Assembly (NCBI GenBank): GCA_905236755.1
Contig: CAJOCR010000028.1
Span: 16,832 to 80,831, forward strand
DNA length: 64,000 nucleotides
From: an uncultured Prevotella sp.
Lineage (GTDB): Bacteria > Bacteroidota > Bacteroidia > Bacteroidales > Bacteroidaceae
Direction of reading: 5' to 3'
Part shown: in pieces, positions 18,701-28,925 of the stretch
How positions within the stretch are numbered: position 1 is the stretch's first letter
Layout of the letters: each line of letters starts with the position of its first letter
Program-made: the position numbers and the translations under genes
Notes under the pieces: generated by a model
The model's database searches: none
What the model saw: the letters and a program-made list of their open reading frames with translations, nothing else
Told to the model about the DNA's origin: nothing

Positions 18701-18875
18701 CTATATCAGTAACCGTCATATTCTTAGTACCATCAACCAAAACGGTGGCACCAATAACGGGTTCTGCATTCTGATCAGTCACCACGCCCTTAACGGTGAT
18801 GTTTTGTGCCCAAAGGCACTGTGACATCACCGCGAGCATGATAGTTAGAATAGCTGATTTAATTTCTATCTTCAT
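15735..18875 (-). CDS. SusC/RagA-family TonB-linked outer-membrane transporter
   Basis: This 1046-residue protein has a signal peptide (1-23), then a carboxypeptidase-regulatory-like domain ('VKGVVTDQNAEPVIGATVLVDG', residues ~27-105). A TonB box (DVVVVGYGTQKRG) is followed by a plug domain ('ITVSGG...' further on; 'LVIIDGVPRDMSDFQRMNANDIQDISVLKDASASIYG' is the SusC plug signature) and a 22-strand barrel ending in an aromatic C-terminus ('FTFGMQVTF'). It imports oligosaccharides captured by its SusD partner, using TonB energy. No STN domain is present, so there is no sign of anti-sigma signalling; regulation instead fits the divergent one-component regulator. It lies 18 bp after the GH76 gene in the same operon. 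Confidence 0.96.
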   Translation of the reverse strand: MKIEIKSAILTIMLAVMSQCLWAQNITVKGVVTDQNAEPVIGATVLVDGTKNMTVTDIEGRYSIQAPTNGKLLVNYVGMKPFAQNIAGRKEINITLQDDVNQLQDVVVVGYGTQKRGSVTGAVAAVKGDEMIRTKNENPQNMLTGRVAGVRVWQKSAEPGSYNNNFDIRGMGSPLVIIDGVPRDMSDFQRMNANDIQDISVLKDASASIYGLRSANGVVLVTTKKGDAGRTKVQYNSSFTIQKPKSMPMLLDAYKTMDLYNEQAMNNVNGGAPVYTDDFYESFRNGTRRETNWNDLIFAKSSPEHNHNITVSGGTDKIQYLISFGYLYQEGFFKSGDLNYNKYNLNSNISAEIAKGLKLSLNISGMTDRQNNPWCSSTDIIRNYWRQGVLFPAYADEEGTMLNYDGLDLEENTVAKMTSDISGYRIYKKRQLLTSATLEYDFGTLNNVLKGLKAKAMLSYDLHQNNNTLFRKEYYQYAYDPQTQSYIQKVYSASSPSQLTRENYETQQFLNQFTLNYNRDFDKHNLSAVIGMETQRRTGDNFYAKRNLAFSSPYLFNGVEEAQIGNSYPGSVYAANYNAFIGRVNYNYANRYLLEAQFRYDGSSKFADGHRWGFFPSVSAGWVVSEESWFKNSFLKSIDQLKLRASWGEMGDDSGANYDWVTGYTYPSTGGNADSGYYNGYAPGYIFGNEFIYAATPMAIANLDISWFKAQTLDLGVDFEAWGGLFGFSLDYFSRKMTGLYEYRRSVFPTVIGANPPRENANSSRNFGLELELRHHNKIGRDLSYNVKAMATVTRQKYLTAIQNGPYANAYDQWRHDNLNNRYQGVQFGFTGNGRYNNWDEIWNDGVYHEKDVLPGDYRYEDWNGDGEINDLDQHPYAYDQTPWFNYSLSFDVTWKNFDFSMLWQGSAMGSMSYEEPLYSIWGSNGGGALEQYWDRWHPVSATADPYDPATEWIPGYYAYTGHYPKGNSTFNRVSTDYLRLKQVEVGYTVPKLAFIPTLNIRVYANAYNLLTLTNVKFVDPEHPSDDLGRLYPLNRTFTFGMQVTF

Positions 18876-18893
18876 GATACTTAGTTGATTGTA

Positions 18894-20360
18894 TTATTTA
18901 TCTTCTATTGCCTTATACTGATAGTTTGCCAATACTGCATATTCTGCTGCATAAGCAAAGGCCGAGAGACTCTCCACCTTGTTATTTGCAGGAGTCCAAC
19001 TCCATCCTACAAGCAGGTTATTTGGCAACATACCATTCTTTAGATAGTTTGCCCAGCCATAATCCAGATTATTCTGGAAAGTAGTGATAGCTTCTTTTGT
19101 GCCATTATACACAGGATAAGCCTCAACATATCCACGCATCAATACATTGGTGAACCAAATATTGAAACCGTCGAATGGATAACTATAGTAGCCTTCCTTT
19201 GCAGCATCTTTCTTGGCAAACTCTCTAAAGGTGGCAGTAGTGAGTTCTTGTAGATCATTCATATATTCTGCAATACGGGTAGTACGATAGAGTTCGGCTC
19301 CGCCTGACACCATTGTACCACTGTTATAGGTAAATGCTGTTCCTGAAGGACTGGTCAGAGCCAATCCTTTACGATAACGAATACCGTCCACTGTTTCATA
19401 CTGCACATTACCTGATGACGCACCAATAAGATCCCAATATACTCCGTTGCTCTTCTTAAGATGCTTCTTTTGCCATGCATACACCTTCTTGGCAAAACTC
19501 AAGTAATATTCGCTTTTAGGCTGTGTTACCTCGTAGCGATTGCCGTTCAAATCAATCTTCTTGTAGGTAACCTTATCGGCCTTACCACGATAAATCTCAT
19601 ATAACCACACTAATGGAGTAATCATAGGACCATTACTACAAGAATGCTTGGTAACATATCCTGGTCCCCAGGTAATACCACCCACTTCACCACCATTAGC
19701 ATCAGGATTGCAATCCCAGCCATCAAGAACATAAGCTGTTAGATATTCAGCCTGCTCCAAATACTTAGCATTGCCAGTGAGCTTATAAGAATGTACTAAT
19801 TCTCTAACAAGCCATTCCTGATCGTCATAAACATTCATCACACCCTCAACTTCAGCCACTTCCTTGTCGCTGGCACGGTTCACACCAAATACACGCCATG
19901 TATTTGTTCCTGTATATGATGTAAGGGTAAAGGTACCAGCATAATAATCAAGTCCATCATATAGCTTGGCAAGTAACTGCTCATAACGACTATAGTTATT
20001 ATCATAAAGGTCTGGAACAAGTTTTCGCATATCTTTTAACGATTGCATAACCGAGTTCACAGCTTCAATGGCACTGGTGTACATCCACACACTTCCCACT
20101 TCACTTTCAGTTTTCTGTGTAACAGGATTATAATAGCGCAACATTGTCATATTATTACCCGTAAAATAATGAGCAATAGCTGTGTCTGTCAGAGCTATAG
20201 CCTTCTCCAGATTGAGTGCAGAAAGTTCTGCACCCCTCTGGTTTGGAAGGTTATTAGTGTTTATATTATATGGGATATGATCCATCTCCACCTTTGAACA
20301 ACTGGAGAAAACCACCATACTGCTGAAACAAGCAGCAATAGTTATAATTATCTTCTTCAT
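18894..20360 (-). CDS. GH76 family endo-alpha-1,6-mannanase, lipoprotein
   Basis: The 488-residue product has a signal peptide with lipobox (SSC, Cys21), so it is probably surface-anchored. The body is an (alpha/alpha)6 barrel: 'ALNLEKAIALTDTAIAHYF', 'GSVWMYTSAIEAVNSVMQSL', 'YYNNG/TYNSGTMVSGGAELYRTT'. The paired catalytic aspartates of GH76 appear as Asp179-Asp180 in VYDDQEW. GH76 enzymes cut the alpha-1,6-mannan backbone of yeast mannan. With SusCD and GH92 in the same locus this makes an endo-then-exo scheme: surface cleavage, import, trimming by GH92. It lies 2 bp after the upstream gene and 18 bp before the SusC gene. The family also has members active on other alpha-1,6-linked mannosides. 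Confidence 0.9.
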   Translation of the reverse strand: MKKIIITIAACFSSMVVFSSCSKVEMDHIPYNINTNNLPNQRGAELSALNLEKAIALTDTAIAHYFTGNNMTMLRYYNPVTQKTESEVGSVWMYTSAIEAVNSVMQSLKDMRKLVPDLYDNNYSRYEQLLAKLYDGLDYYAGTFTLTSYTGTNTWRVFGVNRASDKEVAEVEGVMNVYDDQEWLVRELVHSYKLTGNAKYLEQAEYLTAYVLDGWDCNPDANGGEVGGITWGPGYVTKHSCSNGPMITPLVWLYEIYRGKADKVTYKKIDLNGNRYEVTQPKSEYYLSFAKKVYAWQKKHLKKSNGVYWDLIGASSGNVQYETVDGIRYRKGLALTSPSGTAFTYNSGTMVSGGAELYRTTRIAEYMNDLQELTTATFREFAKKDAAKEGYYSYPFDGFNIWFTNVLMRGYVEAYPVYNGTKEAITTFQNNLDYGWANYLKNGMLPNNLLVGWSWTPANNKVESLSAFAYAAEYAVLANYQYKAIEDK

Positions 20361-20361
20361 A

Positions 20362-22191
20362 TTAGTTTACGTTAATACTATGGATACATAATTTGTTTTC
20401 ATTACCGTTATCAGTACCCTTGTAAACACCCAAAACAAGTGTTACATCCTTACCATCAAACTGAGTAAGATCATAGGTGAATGTAGCATAACCCTCAGGA
20501 TGATCCTTGTCACCATTTTCATGGATGAAACTTACACAGCCATTAGCAGCCTCTGCCCACTGCTGTACTGATGCATTTGAAGGTATGATATGCTTCACCT
20601 GCATATCGTTGGTGATTGCTGTAAGCTTAAAGTATGTAGCATTGCTGCCATCAAAATTACGACACTTCAAAGTAAGATGGTCATGACCACTTGATATAGA
20701 GAACTTAGCATAGAAATAGCTCTGTGGCAATGTAGTGCTCACCACAGCACCTCCACCATTGGTCTTTATAACGAAGCCCTCGCCAGCAAATGGTTCTGGG
20801 TCTTTCTGCAATGGTACAAATGACCATGCATAAGCAATGTGATTAATCTCGCGCCATGACTGGTAAGCCTCCCAATAGCTATCACGATTACCATTACGTG
20901 GAGATATTCCTGAGAAGCTATAACTCTTTTGAGGCATAGTTGAACGTACCATCTCACGGGTGAGAGCCCAGTCAGCCAACTCTTCACTGATGGCTGTACC
21001 TGTTAACCATCCCCAGTTTTCTGTAGGCACAGCCTGAGTATTGAAGGCAATGCGACGCAATACCAACTGCTTCCAGTAATCACCTGTTCTTGCACGATAT
21101 GTACCAATAGCAATAACAATGTCCTTACCTACATATTCACTAAGGTCAAATACCTCACTTGCATAGCTCTCAGAAGCTAAAGAACGGTTGTCGCCCACCT
21201 TAACAGCATGTGGTTCTGATGCACTCATATCAATAACCTGCACACCCCAAATAGCAGGATCGTCAGCTGATGCTGAGTGGGTACGGCATTGAATCGTCAT
21301 TATCTTATTATCCTCTGTAATATGTTTCATACCATATACGTATGAATCAAATTCTTGCAGATTAGCAGGATTACTTCTGTCACCCTCATCATTTCTTATA
21401 CGCAGGGTTGTACCTTCATTTTGTTCTTCCCAGTTACCATAGAAATCCATGGTAGCCATGAAGTCGGTTGACCAATCCCAATGAGGATAAGCTGTAGCAT
21501 TGCGACCACCTGTATATTCATTGAAATGCCAATAGTCGCAGTTCAATAAATCATCAAGTGTTTTATGAGGCAGAATCTGGCGTCCGCCCATGGTAACATC
21601 AACAATGGCTGTACCATCAATAAAACCATCAATACCAACGGTACGTGTAATGGTTTCATAACCATCATAAGTAAATGTCACTGTATATGCATCAAGAGGA
21701 AGATTATCGATTGTGAAACGACCATCAGAACCTGTTGTCACTACCTGTGTCTCACTTATGCTTACCTTTACACCAGCCTTTGGAGCATTACCATTCTTAG
21801 CATCAAGAACAATACCAGTGATCTTAGCTGCTGCATATTCCATAGCTGCATTAACCAGGGCAATACCCTTGTTATAACTTGCAGGAGTAACAGTAACACT
21901 AATTGTCTGATAGTCGGCCTTACTAAAGGTGATAATGTTTTTCTGGGTTGATACATTATTCAATGTGTATTCTCCCTCTGCATTGGTAACTGTAGTAAGG
22001 TCGGTTCCTTCTACTTTCACACCCACTCCCTCGAGTGGAGTGTTATAATCATCGGTGATGATACCCGTTACTGTTCCTATAGAGTATCCAGCAGACACGC
22101 TGTCGTCATCACTACACGAACAGACTACAAAATTCAGGCAGCCCAACATAATTAGAACTGCAAACTGATTGAAAAAGGTTTTCATGTTCAT
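20362..22191 (-). CDS. Carboxypeptidase-regulatory-domain lipoprotein, likely surface glycan-binding protein
   Basis: The 609-residue product opens the PUL operon. The leader is hydrophobic and ends in a cysteine followed by acidic residues (Cys26-SDDDS), typical of surface-exposed Bacteroidota lipoproteins. Two carboxypeptidase-D-regulatory-like (transthyretin-fold) domains follow: 'GIITDDYNTPLEGVGVKVEG' (~40-115) and 'GIVLDAKNGNAPKAGVKVSI' (~122-200). The remaining ~400 residues are two beta-rich regions I cannot assign, each containing 'DxxEYVGKDIVIAIGTY' / 'DLTQFDGKDVTLVLGVY', so they are probably a duplicated carbohydrate-binding-like module (~225-390 and ~430-609). No catalytic motif is seen. 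Position and anchoring suggest a surface glycan-binding protein (SGBP). The start could be either of two ATGs two codons apart. Confidence 0.8.
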   Translation of the reverse strand: MNMKTFFNQFAVLIMLGCLNFVVCSCSDDDSVSAGYSIGTVTGIITDDYNTPLEGVGVKVEGTDLTTVTNAEGEYTLNNVSTQKNIITFSKADYQTISVTVTPASYNKGIALVNAAMEYAAAKITGIVLDAKNGNAPKAGVKVSISETQVVTTGSDGRFTIDNLPLDAYTVTFTYDGYETITRTVGIDGFIDGTAIVDVTMGGRQILPHKTLDDLLNCDYWHFNEYTGGRNATAYPHWDWSTDFMATMDFYGNWEEQNEGTTLRIRNDEGDRSNPANLQEFDSYVYGMKHITEDNKIMTIQCRTHSASADDPAIWGVQVIDMSASEPHAVKVGDNRSLASESYASEVFDLSEYVGKDIVIAIGTYRARTGDYWKQLVLRRIAFNTQAVPTENWGWLTGTAISEELADWALTREMVRSTMPQKSYSFSGISPRNGNRDSYWEAYQSWREINHIAYAWSFVPLQKDPEPFAGEGFVIKTNGGGAVVSTTLPQSYFYAKFSISSGHDHLTLKCRNFDGSNATYFKLTAITNDMQVKHIIPSNASVQQWAEAANGCVSFIHENGDKDHPEGYATFTYDLTQFDGKDVTLVLGVYKGTDNGNENKLCIHSINVN

Positions 22192-22244
22192 TTTAATTTA
22201 GGTATTTGTTTTATATTATTTGATAGAGTTTTCCCAAACAGCCG

Positions 22245-22252
22245 CAAATGTA
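22245..22252 (-). promoter_or_regulatory. -7 box (TACATTTG) of the mannan PUL operon
   Basis: On the minus strand TACATTTG lies 54 bases before the start codon at 22191. Twenty bases upstream of it is an inverted copy of the candidate operator half-site (22273-22284). Confidence 0.65.
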
Positions 22253-22272
22253 TAATTGGCCAGATTAAATAT

Positions 22273-22362
22273 TGGGTTAATTTTGAATTAAAAAACAGAT
22301 TATTCTATTAATCCAACCGAAAAATAACCCATTTTCCATGTTTTTACATTAAAAATAACCCA
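22273..22362. promoter_or_regulatory. Candidate operator cluster between PUL operon and regulator
   Basis: There are three copies of AAAAwTAACCCA: two direct on the plus strand (22320-22331, 22351-22362, 31 bp apart, about three helical turns) and one inverted (22273-22284). They sit between the divergent -7 boxes of the PUL operon and the regulator gene. A related pair stands before the DUF4965 gene (12567-12606). Confidence 0.6.
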
Positions 22363-22392
22363 GTTAATCTGTCAGTTAAAAGATTATTTTCA

Positions 22393-22400
22393 TATCTTTG
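22393..22400 (+). promoter_or_regulatory. -7 box (TATCTTTG) of the regulator gene
   Basis: TATCTTTG lies 33 bases before the start codon at 22434. The operator-like AAAAATAACCCA at 22351-22362 would fall around -45 to -55, allowing autoregulation. Confidence 0.65.
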
Positions 22401-22433
22401 CCGCAGTACTAACACTATTCTTTTTACCTATTT

Positions 22434-24908
22434 ATGAAAATCAGAACCTTGTTTTTGCTCTGCATCATGGCAATTTCACTTAAAGCCTTAGCGCAGGGAC
22501 TAACTTTTCAAAGCAATGCCAACTCTATAGAACAACGCACCTCTTTTAGTGTGTTCAATGGCGATGAAACAAAGTTCACTCATCAACTGAACATAAAATT
22601 CAAGATGCAACTACCTCTTCGCGAAGATGTGGGATATGTTATTCGTATTGTTGATGAAAGAAGTAAAAACGTATTTAACGTGTTTTACGATGGTAGAGGA
22701 AACGACTATATGGCTCTCAACGAAGAAGGCTATAAAAGTATTCTTGTGTATCATTTCAATCGTGAGCAGTTGCGCCTACGTCAATGGTTTGATGTACAAG
22801 TAATGTTCGATTTCGACAACAAGAAGATTACGTTCTCTGTTGATGGTCACAAGCAATCAATAAAAAAGGCAGACCTTCCATACTCGTTCACACCACAGAT
22901 AATCTTTGGACGTAGCGATTACCTCATTGATGTGCCCACTTTCTCAATGAAAGACCTTGTGGTGAGCAATGCTAATGAACGATTAGTGTTTCCATTATGC
23001 CAAGCTGAAGGCAATCATGTTTATACCAGCGATGGTAAGCGCATAGGTTATGTTGATAACCCCTATTGGGCTATTAACGACAGCTATCATTGGAAACAAA
23101 TCTTTGCAAGCAAGTCATCAACACCTGCTGGCAACATCTATAATACCAAAACACACCAAGTATTGTTCTACAATAACAATACCTTATCATTATATAACGT
23201 AATGTCACAACAAACACATCGCATAAAGTTTGCAACCCCTTGCCCTGTGACATTATATCTTGGTACCTGCTTCTTAGATGAACATGCTCAACAACTATAT
23301 ACATATGAAACATATCGCGACGGAAAGACTCCTACACAAGCATCAATAGCAAGTCTAAACCTTAATACCTTACAATGGAAAGCAGAATCAACAGAACAGA
23401 TTGAAGATGGACAGATGCACCATCATGGCGCTTTCTACGAACCAACACAGCAACAATACACCATTTATGGCGGATTTGCCAATATGCGATACAATTCAGT
23501 ATTCTATACCTACGACATAAAAAATCATCATTGGATAACTCGCAATGACATAAAAGGCGAAAAATTCCCACGCTATTTTTTGTCAATGGGATACGATGGC
23601 AAACGCTATGTTTACATTTTTGGAGGTATGGGCAATGATTCAGGCGACCAAACTGTAGGACATAGATTCTTCTACGATCTGCATCGACTTGACTTACAAA
23701 CCAACAAAGTGGAAAAACTATGGGATGCCAACTGGAGTGGAAAAACAAAATCAGTATTTGTAAAGAACATGATTGTTAGAGATGGTTACTTCTACACATT
23801 AGGCTATTCAGAATTTCTTTCCGACTCATATCTCAAACTATACCGATTCTCTATAAAAGACGGCTCATATCAGCAGTTAGGCGACTCCATACCTATCCAT
23901 TCTGATCGCATAGAAACTGATGCAAACTTATTCTACGACCAGCTACTACATAAATTTATAGCCACAGTCCAGGAATACAAAGACGAACACCATTCTGTTT
24001 TTCATGCTTATGCACTCAATGAGCCTGCACTATCTGAAGACACTTTCAGCAAAGCAAAAGTCATTCCAGGCATTACACGCTGGTGGTATGCAGGTCTAAG
24101 CATCATTGTGTTGATTATTGTCCTAATCATTATATACTGCAGATACCGACGACACAGACATTTCATACAAACTTCAGATATAGCAAACATTACTGATGAG
24201 TTCAAGGTACAGCCTGACTCTATTTATCTTTTTGGCAATTTCCAGGCTTTCAATGCCAAAGGACAAGATATCTCTTTCATGTTTACCGATAAACTACGAC
24301 AGATAGTGTGCCTTATGCTGCAATACGGTAAGGAGGGAATACCATCACGACATCTCGGAAACATAATGTGGGGAGATAAAACAGCCGATAAAATTAAGAA
24401 CTCACGTAGTGTGGCCATCAACCACCTCCGAAAAGCATTAGAGGAAATAACAGGTGTAGAAGTAATATACAAAAACAGCAACTTTATCCTCAACAGTCAA
24501 GCACCCTTCTATTGTGACTATCAGCGACTACAGGAACTTATCTCTACTGAGAGCGTACTCAATGAAACAGATAGTAACGAAATTCTACGTATTATCGGAC
24601 GCGGAAAGTTCTTAGCATTCACAGATAATGGCACACTCGACCAATTCCGTTCTTCTGCCGAAGAACAATTACTCACTGTTTTGCGTAATATACTCCATGT
24701 TGCCGAGGCAGAAGATAAAATTCCTGTTATGCTAAAAACAATAAACTGCATCTTTAACATCGATCCTATAAACGATGAAGCTTATCGTCTGCAGTTACGC
24801 ATACTGAAACGTCTTGGAAGAAATCTTGATATTGTTGAGGCACAGCTACGCTATAAAACAGCGTGCAAAGAATATTATGGTCAAGAATACCCAACTCCTA
24901 ACTCTTAA
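22434..24908 (+). CDS. Membrane-spanning one-component regulator: periplasmic lectin-like/Kelch sensor + cytoplasmic winged-helix/SARP-like output
   Basis: The product has 824 residues. A signal peptide (1-20) is followed by a concanavalin/LamG-like beta-sandwich (~25-190, 'FKMQLPLREDVGYVIRIVDERSKNVFNVFYDGRGN'). Next are Kelch-type repeats (~245-540, 'YTIYGGFANMRYNSVFYTYDIKNHHW', 'RYVYIFGGMGND') predicting a beta-propeller. A single transmembrane helix (~552-572) ends in the basic stop-transfer YCRYRRHRHF. The cytoplasmic part (~590-700) reads like an OmpR/SARP winged helix ('LRQIVCLMLQYGKEGIPSRHLGNIMW...SRSVAINHLRKALEEITGVEVIYKNSNFIL'), followed by a helical BTAD-like end. No histidine kinase or receiver is present, so it is not a hybrid two-component sensor. 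It is divergent from the mannan PUL and probably senses mannan fragments in the periplasm and activates the locus. The outline resembles SusR in logic, not in domains. Confidence 0.8.
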   Translation: MKIRTLFLLCIMAISLKALAQGLTFQSNANSIEQRTSFSVFNGDETKFTHQLNIKFKMQLPLREDVGYVIRIVDERSKNVFNVFYDGRGNDYMALNEEGYKSILVYHFNREQLRLRQWFDVQVMFDFDNKKITFSVDGHKQSIKKADLPYSFTPQIIFGRSDYLIDVPTFSMKDLVVSNANERLVFPLCQAEGNHVYTSDGKRIGYVDNPYWAINDSYHWKQIFASKSSTPAGNIYNTKTHQVLFYNNNTLSLYNVMSQQTHRIKFATPCPVTLYLGTCFLDEHAQQLYTYETYRDGKTPTQASIASLNLNTLQWKAESTEQIEDGQMHHHGAFYEPTQQQYTIYGGFANMRYNSVFYTYDIKNHHWITRNDIKGEKFPRYFLSMGYDGKRYVYIFGGMGNDSGDQTVGHRFFYDLHRLDLQTNKVEKLWDANWSGKTKSVFVKNMIVRDGYFYTLGYSEFLSDSYLKLYRFSIKDGSYQQLGDSIPIHSDRIETDANLFYDQLLHKFIATVQEYKDEHHSVFHAYALNEPALSEDTFSKAKVIPGITRWWYAGLSIIVLIIVLIIIYCRYRRHRHFIQTSDIANITDEFKVQPDSIYLFGNFQAFNAKGQDISFMFTDKLRQIVCLMLQYGKEGIPSRHLGNIMWGDKTADKIKNSRSVAINHLRKALEEITGVEVIYKNSNFILNSQAPFYCDYQRLQELISTESVLNETDSNEILRIIGRGKFLAFTDNGTLDQFRSSAEEQLLTVLRNILHVAEAEDKIPVMLKTINCIFNIDPINDEAYRLQLRILKRLGRNLDIVEAQLRYKTACKEYYGQEYPTPNS

Positions 24909-25136
24909 CTCACCAACTTAGCTGTCCACATTCAAAATTCGTAATTCTCAATTGACTCTTAACTTCTCGTTTGTTTTGCTTTCGCAAAGACAAAAAAAAT
25001 CGGCGAAGATTTTCTCCCCTCCGACGTCCGGTGTCGCCCATTGGCGAAACACCGTTTTCTGCGATAACTAACAATCTTTTACCGATTTAATAACTAAAAA
25101 CCTAAACTTTAAACCTAAAACCTGAACAATCTATGC

Positions 25137-25348
25137 TTTACCCTATCTAATACCTTTTGTTGTCCTTTACAATCTTTTACTTTACCTTAAACTAACACCT
25201 TTCTGTTGTCCTTTACAATCTTTATTTTACCTTAAACTAATACCTTTACCTTGTCGTCCTAAATTACAATCTTTGTGTTTACCTTAAACTAACACCTTAT
25301 ATCTTTACCTGAATCAATTTATACCTGAATCAATCTTTATCTTTACCT
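25137..25348. repeat. Imperfect tandem repeat, ~45-52 bp units
   Basis: About four units share TTTACCTTAAACTAACACC followed by TTGTCCTTTACAATCTTT, beginning near 25137, 25182, 25226 and 25278 and fading after 25320. They lie 250-470 bp upstream of the GH2 gene and upstream of its promoter. Confidence 0.7.
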
Positions 25349-25565
25349 TAAGAACAACTTTATCTATTGTTTCTTTTCTGTCTTTTGACATTGCAAAGGT
25401 ATAACAACTTTCAAATTCCGCAATATATTATTTGCATTTTTCACCGAAAAATATCACTTTCTTGACCTATATCAATCGTTTGTGTGCGCACACAATGTGT
25501 TTTATAGCATTCTTTTATTTTACATCTTTTATAATAAAACATTCGTTATTGTTACTGTTTATTAC

Positions 25566-25573
25566 TAAATTTG
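25566..25573 (+). promoter_or_regulatory. -7 box (TAAATTTG) of the GH2 gene
   Basis: TAAATTTG lies 33 bases before the start codon and fits TAnnTTTG. No strong -33 box is seen. Confidence 0.6.
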
Positions 25574-25602
25574 CAAGCAAGCTTAACTATCATAAAAAAT
25601 AA

Positions 25603-28776
<3,174 letters not shown>

Positions 28777-28799
28777 CAAATTTCCAACATTATTACACA

Positions 28800-28829
28800 T
28801 AAAATCCACCCTTTCATGGGTGGATTTTT
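28800..28829 (+). terminator. Terminator of the GH2 gene
   Basis: The stem AAAATCCACCC / GGGTGGATTTT with a short loop runs into T-rich sequence, 24 bases after the stop codon. It directly abuts the next promoter. Confidence 0.85.
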
Positions 28830-28830
28830 G

Positions 28831-28838
28831 TATTTTTG
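28831..28838 (+). promoter_or_regulatory. -7 box (TATTTTTG) of the GH51 gene
   Basis: TATTTTTG starts two bases after the preceding terminator. The GH51 start codon is 88 bases downstream, which implies a leader of roughly 80 bases. Confidence 0.6.
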
Positions 28839-28925
28839 TACCATCGAAACTTTTGAAAGTTCAGAAGATAAAGAATTATAGATTATGAATATAACACTCA
28901 AACAGATGAACAAATAAGCTCAAAT

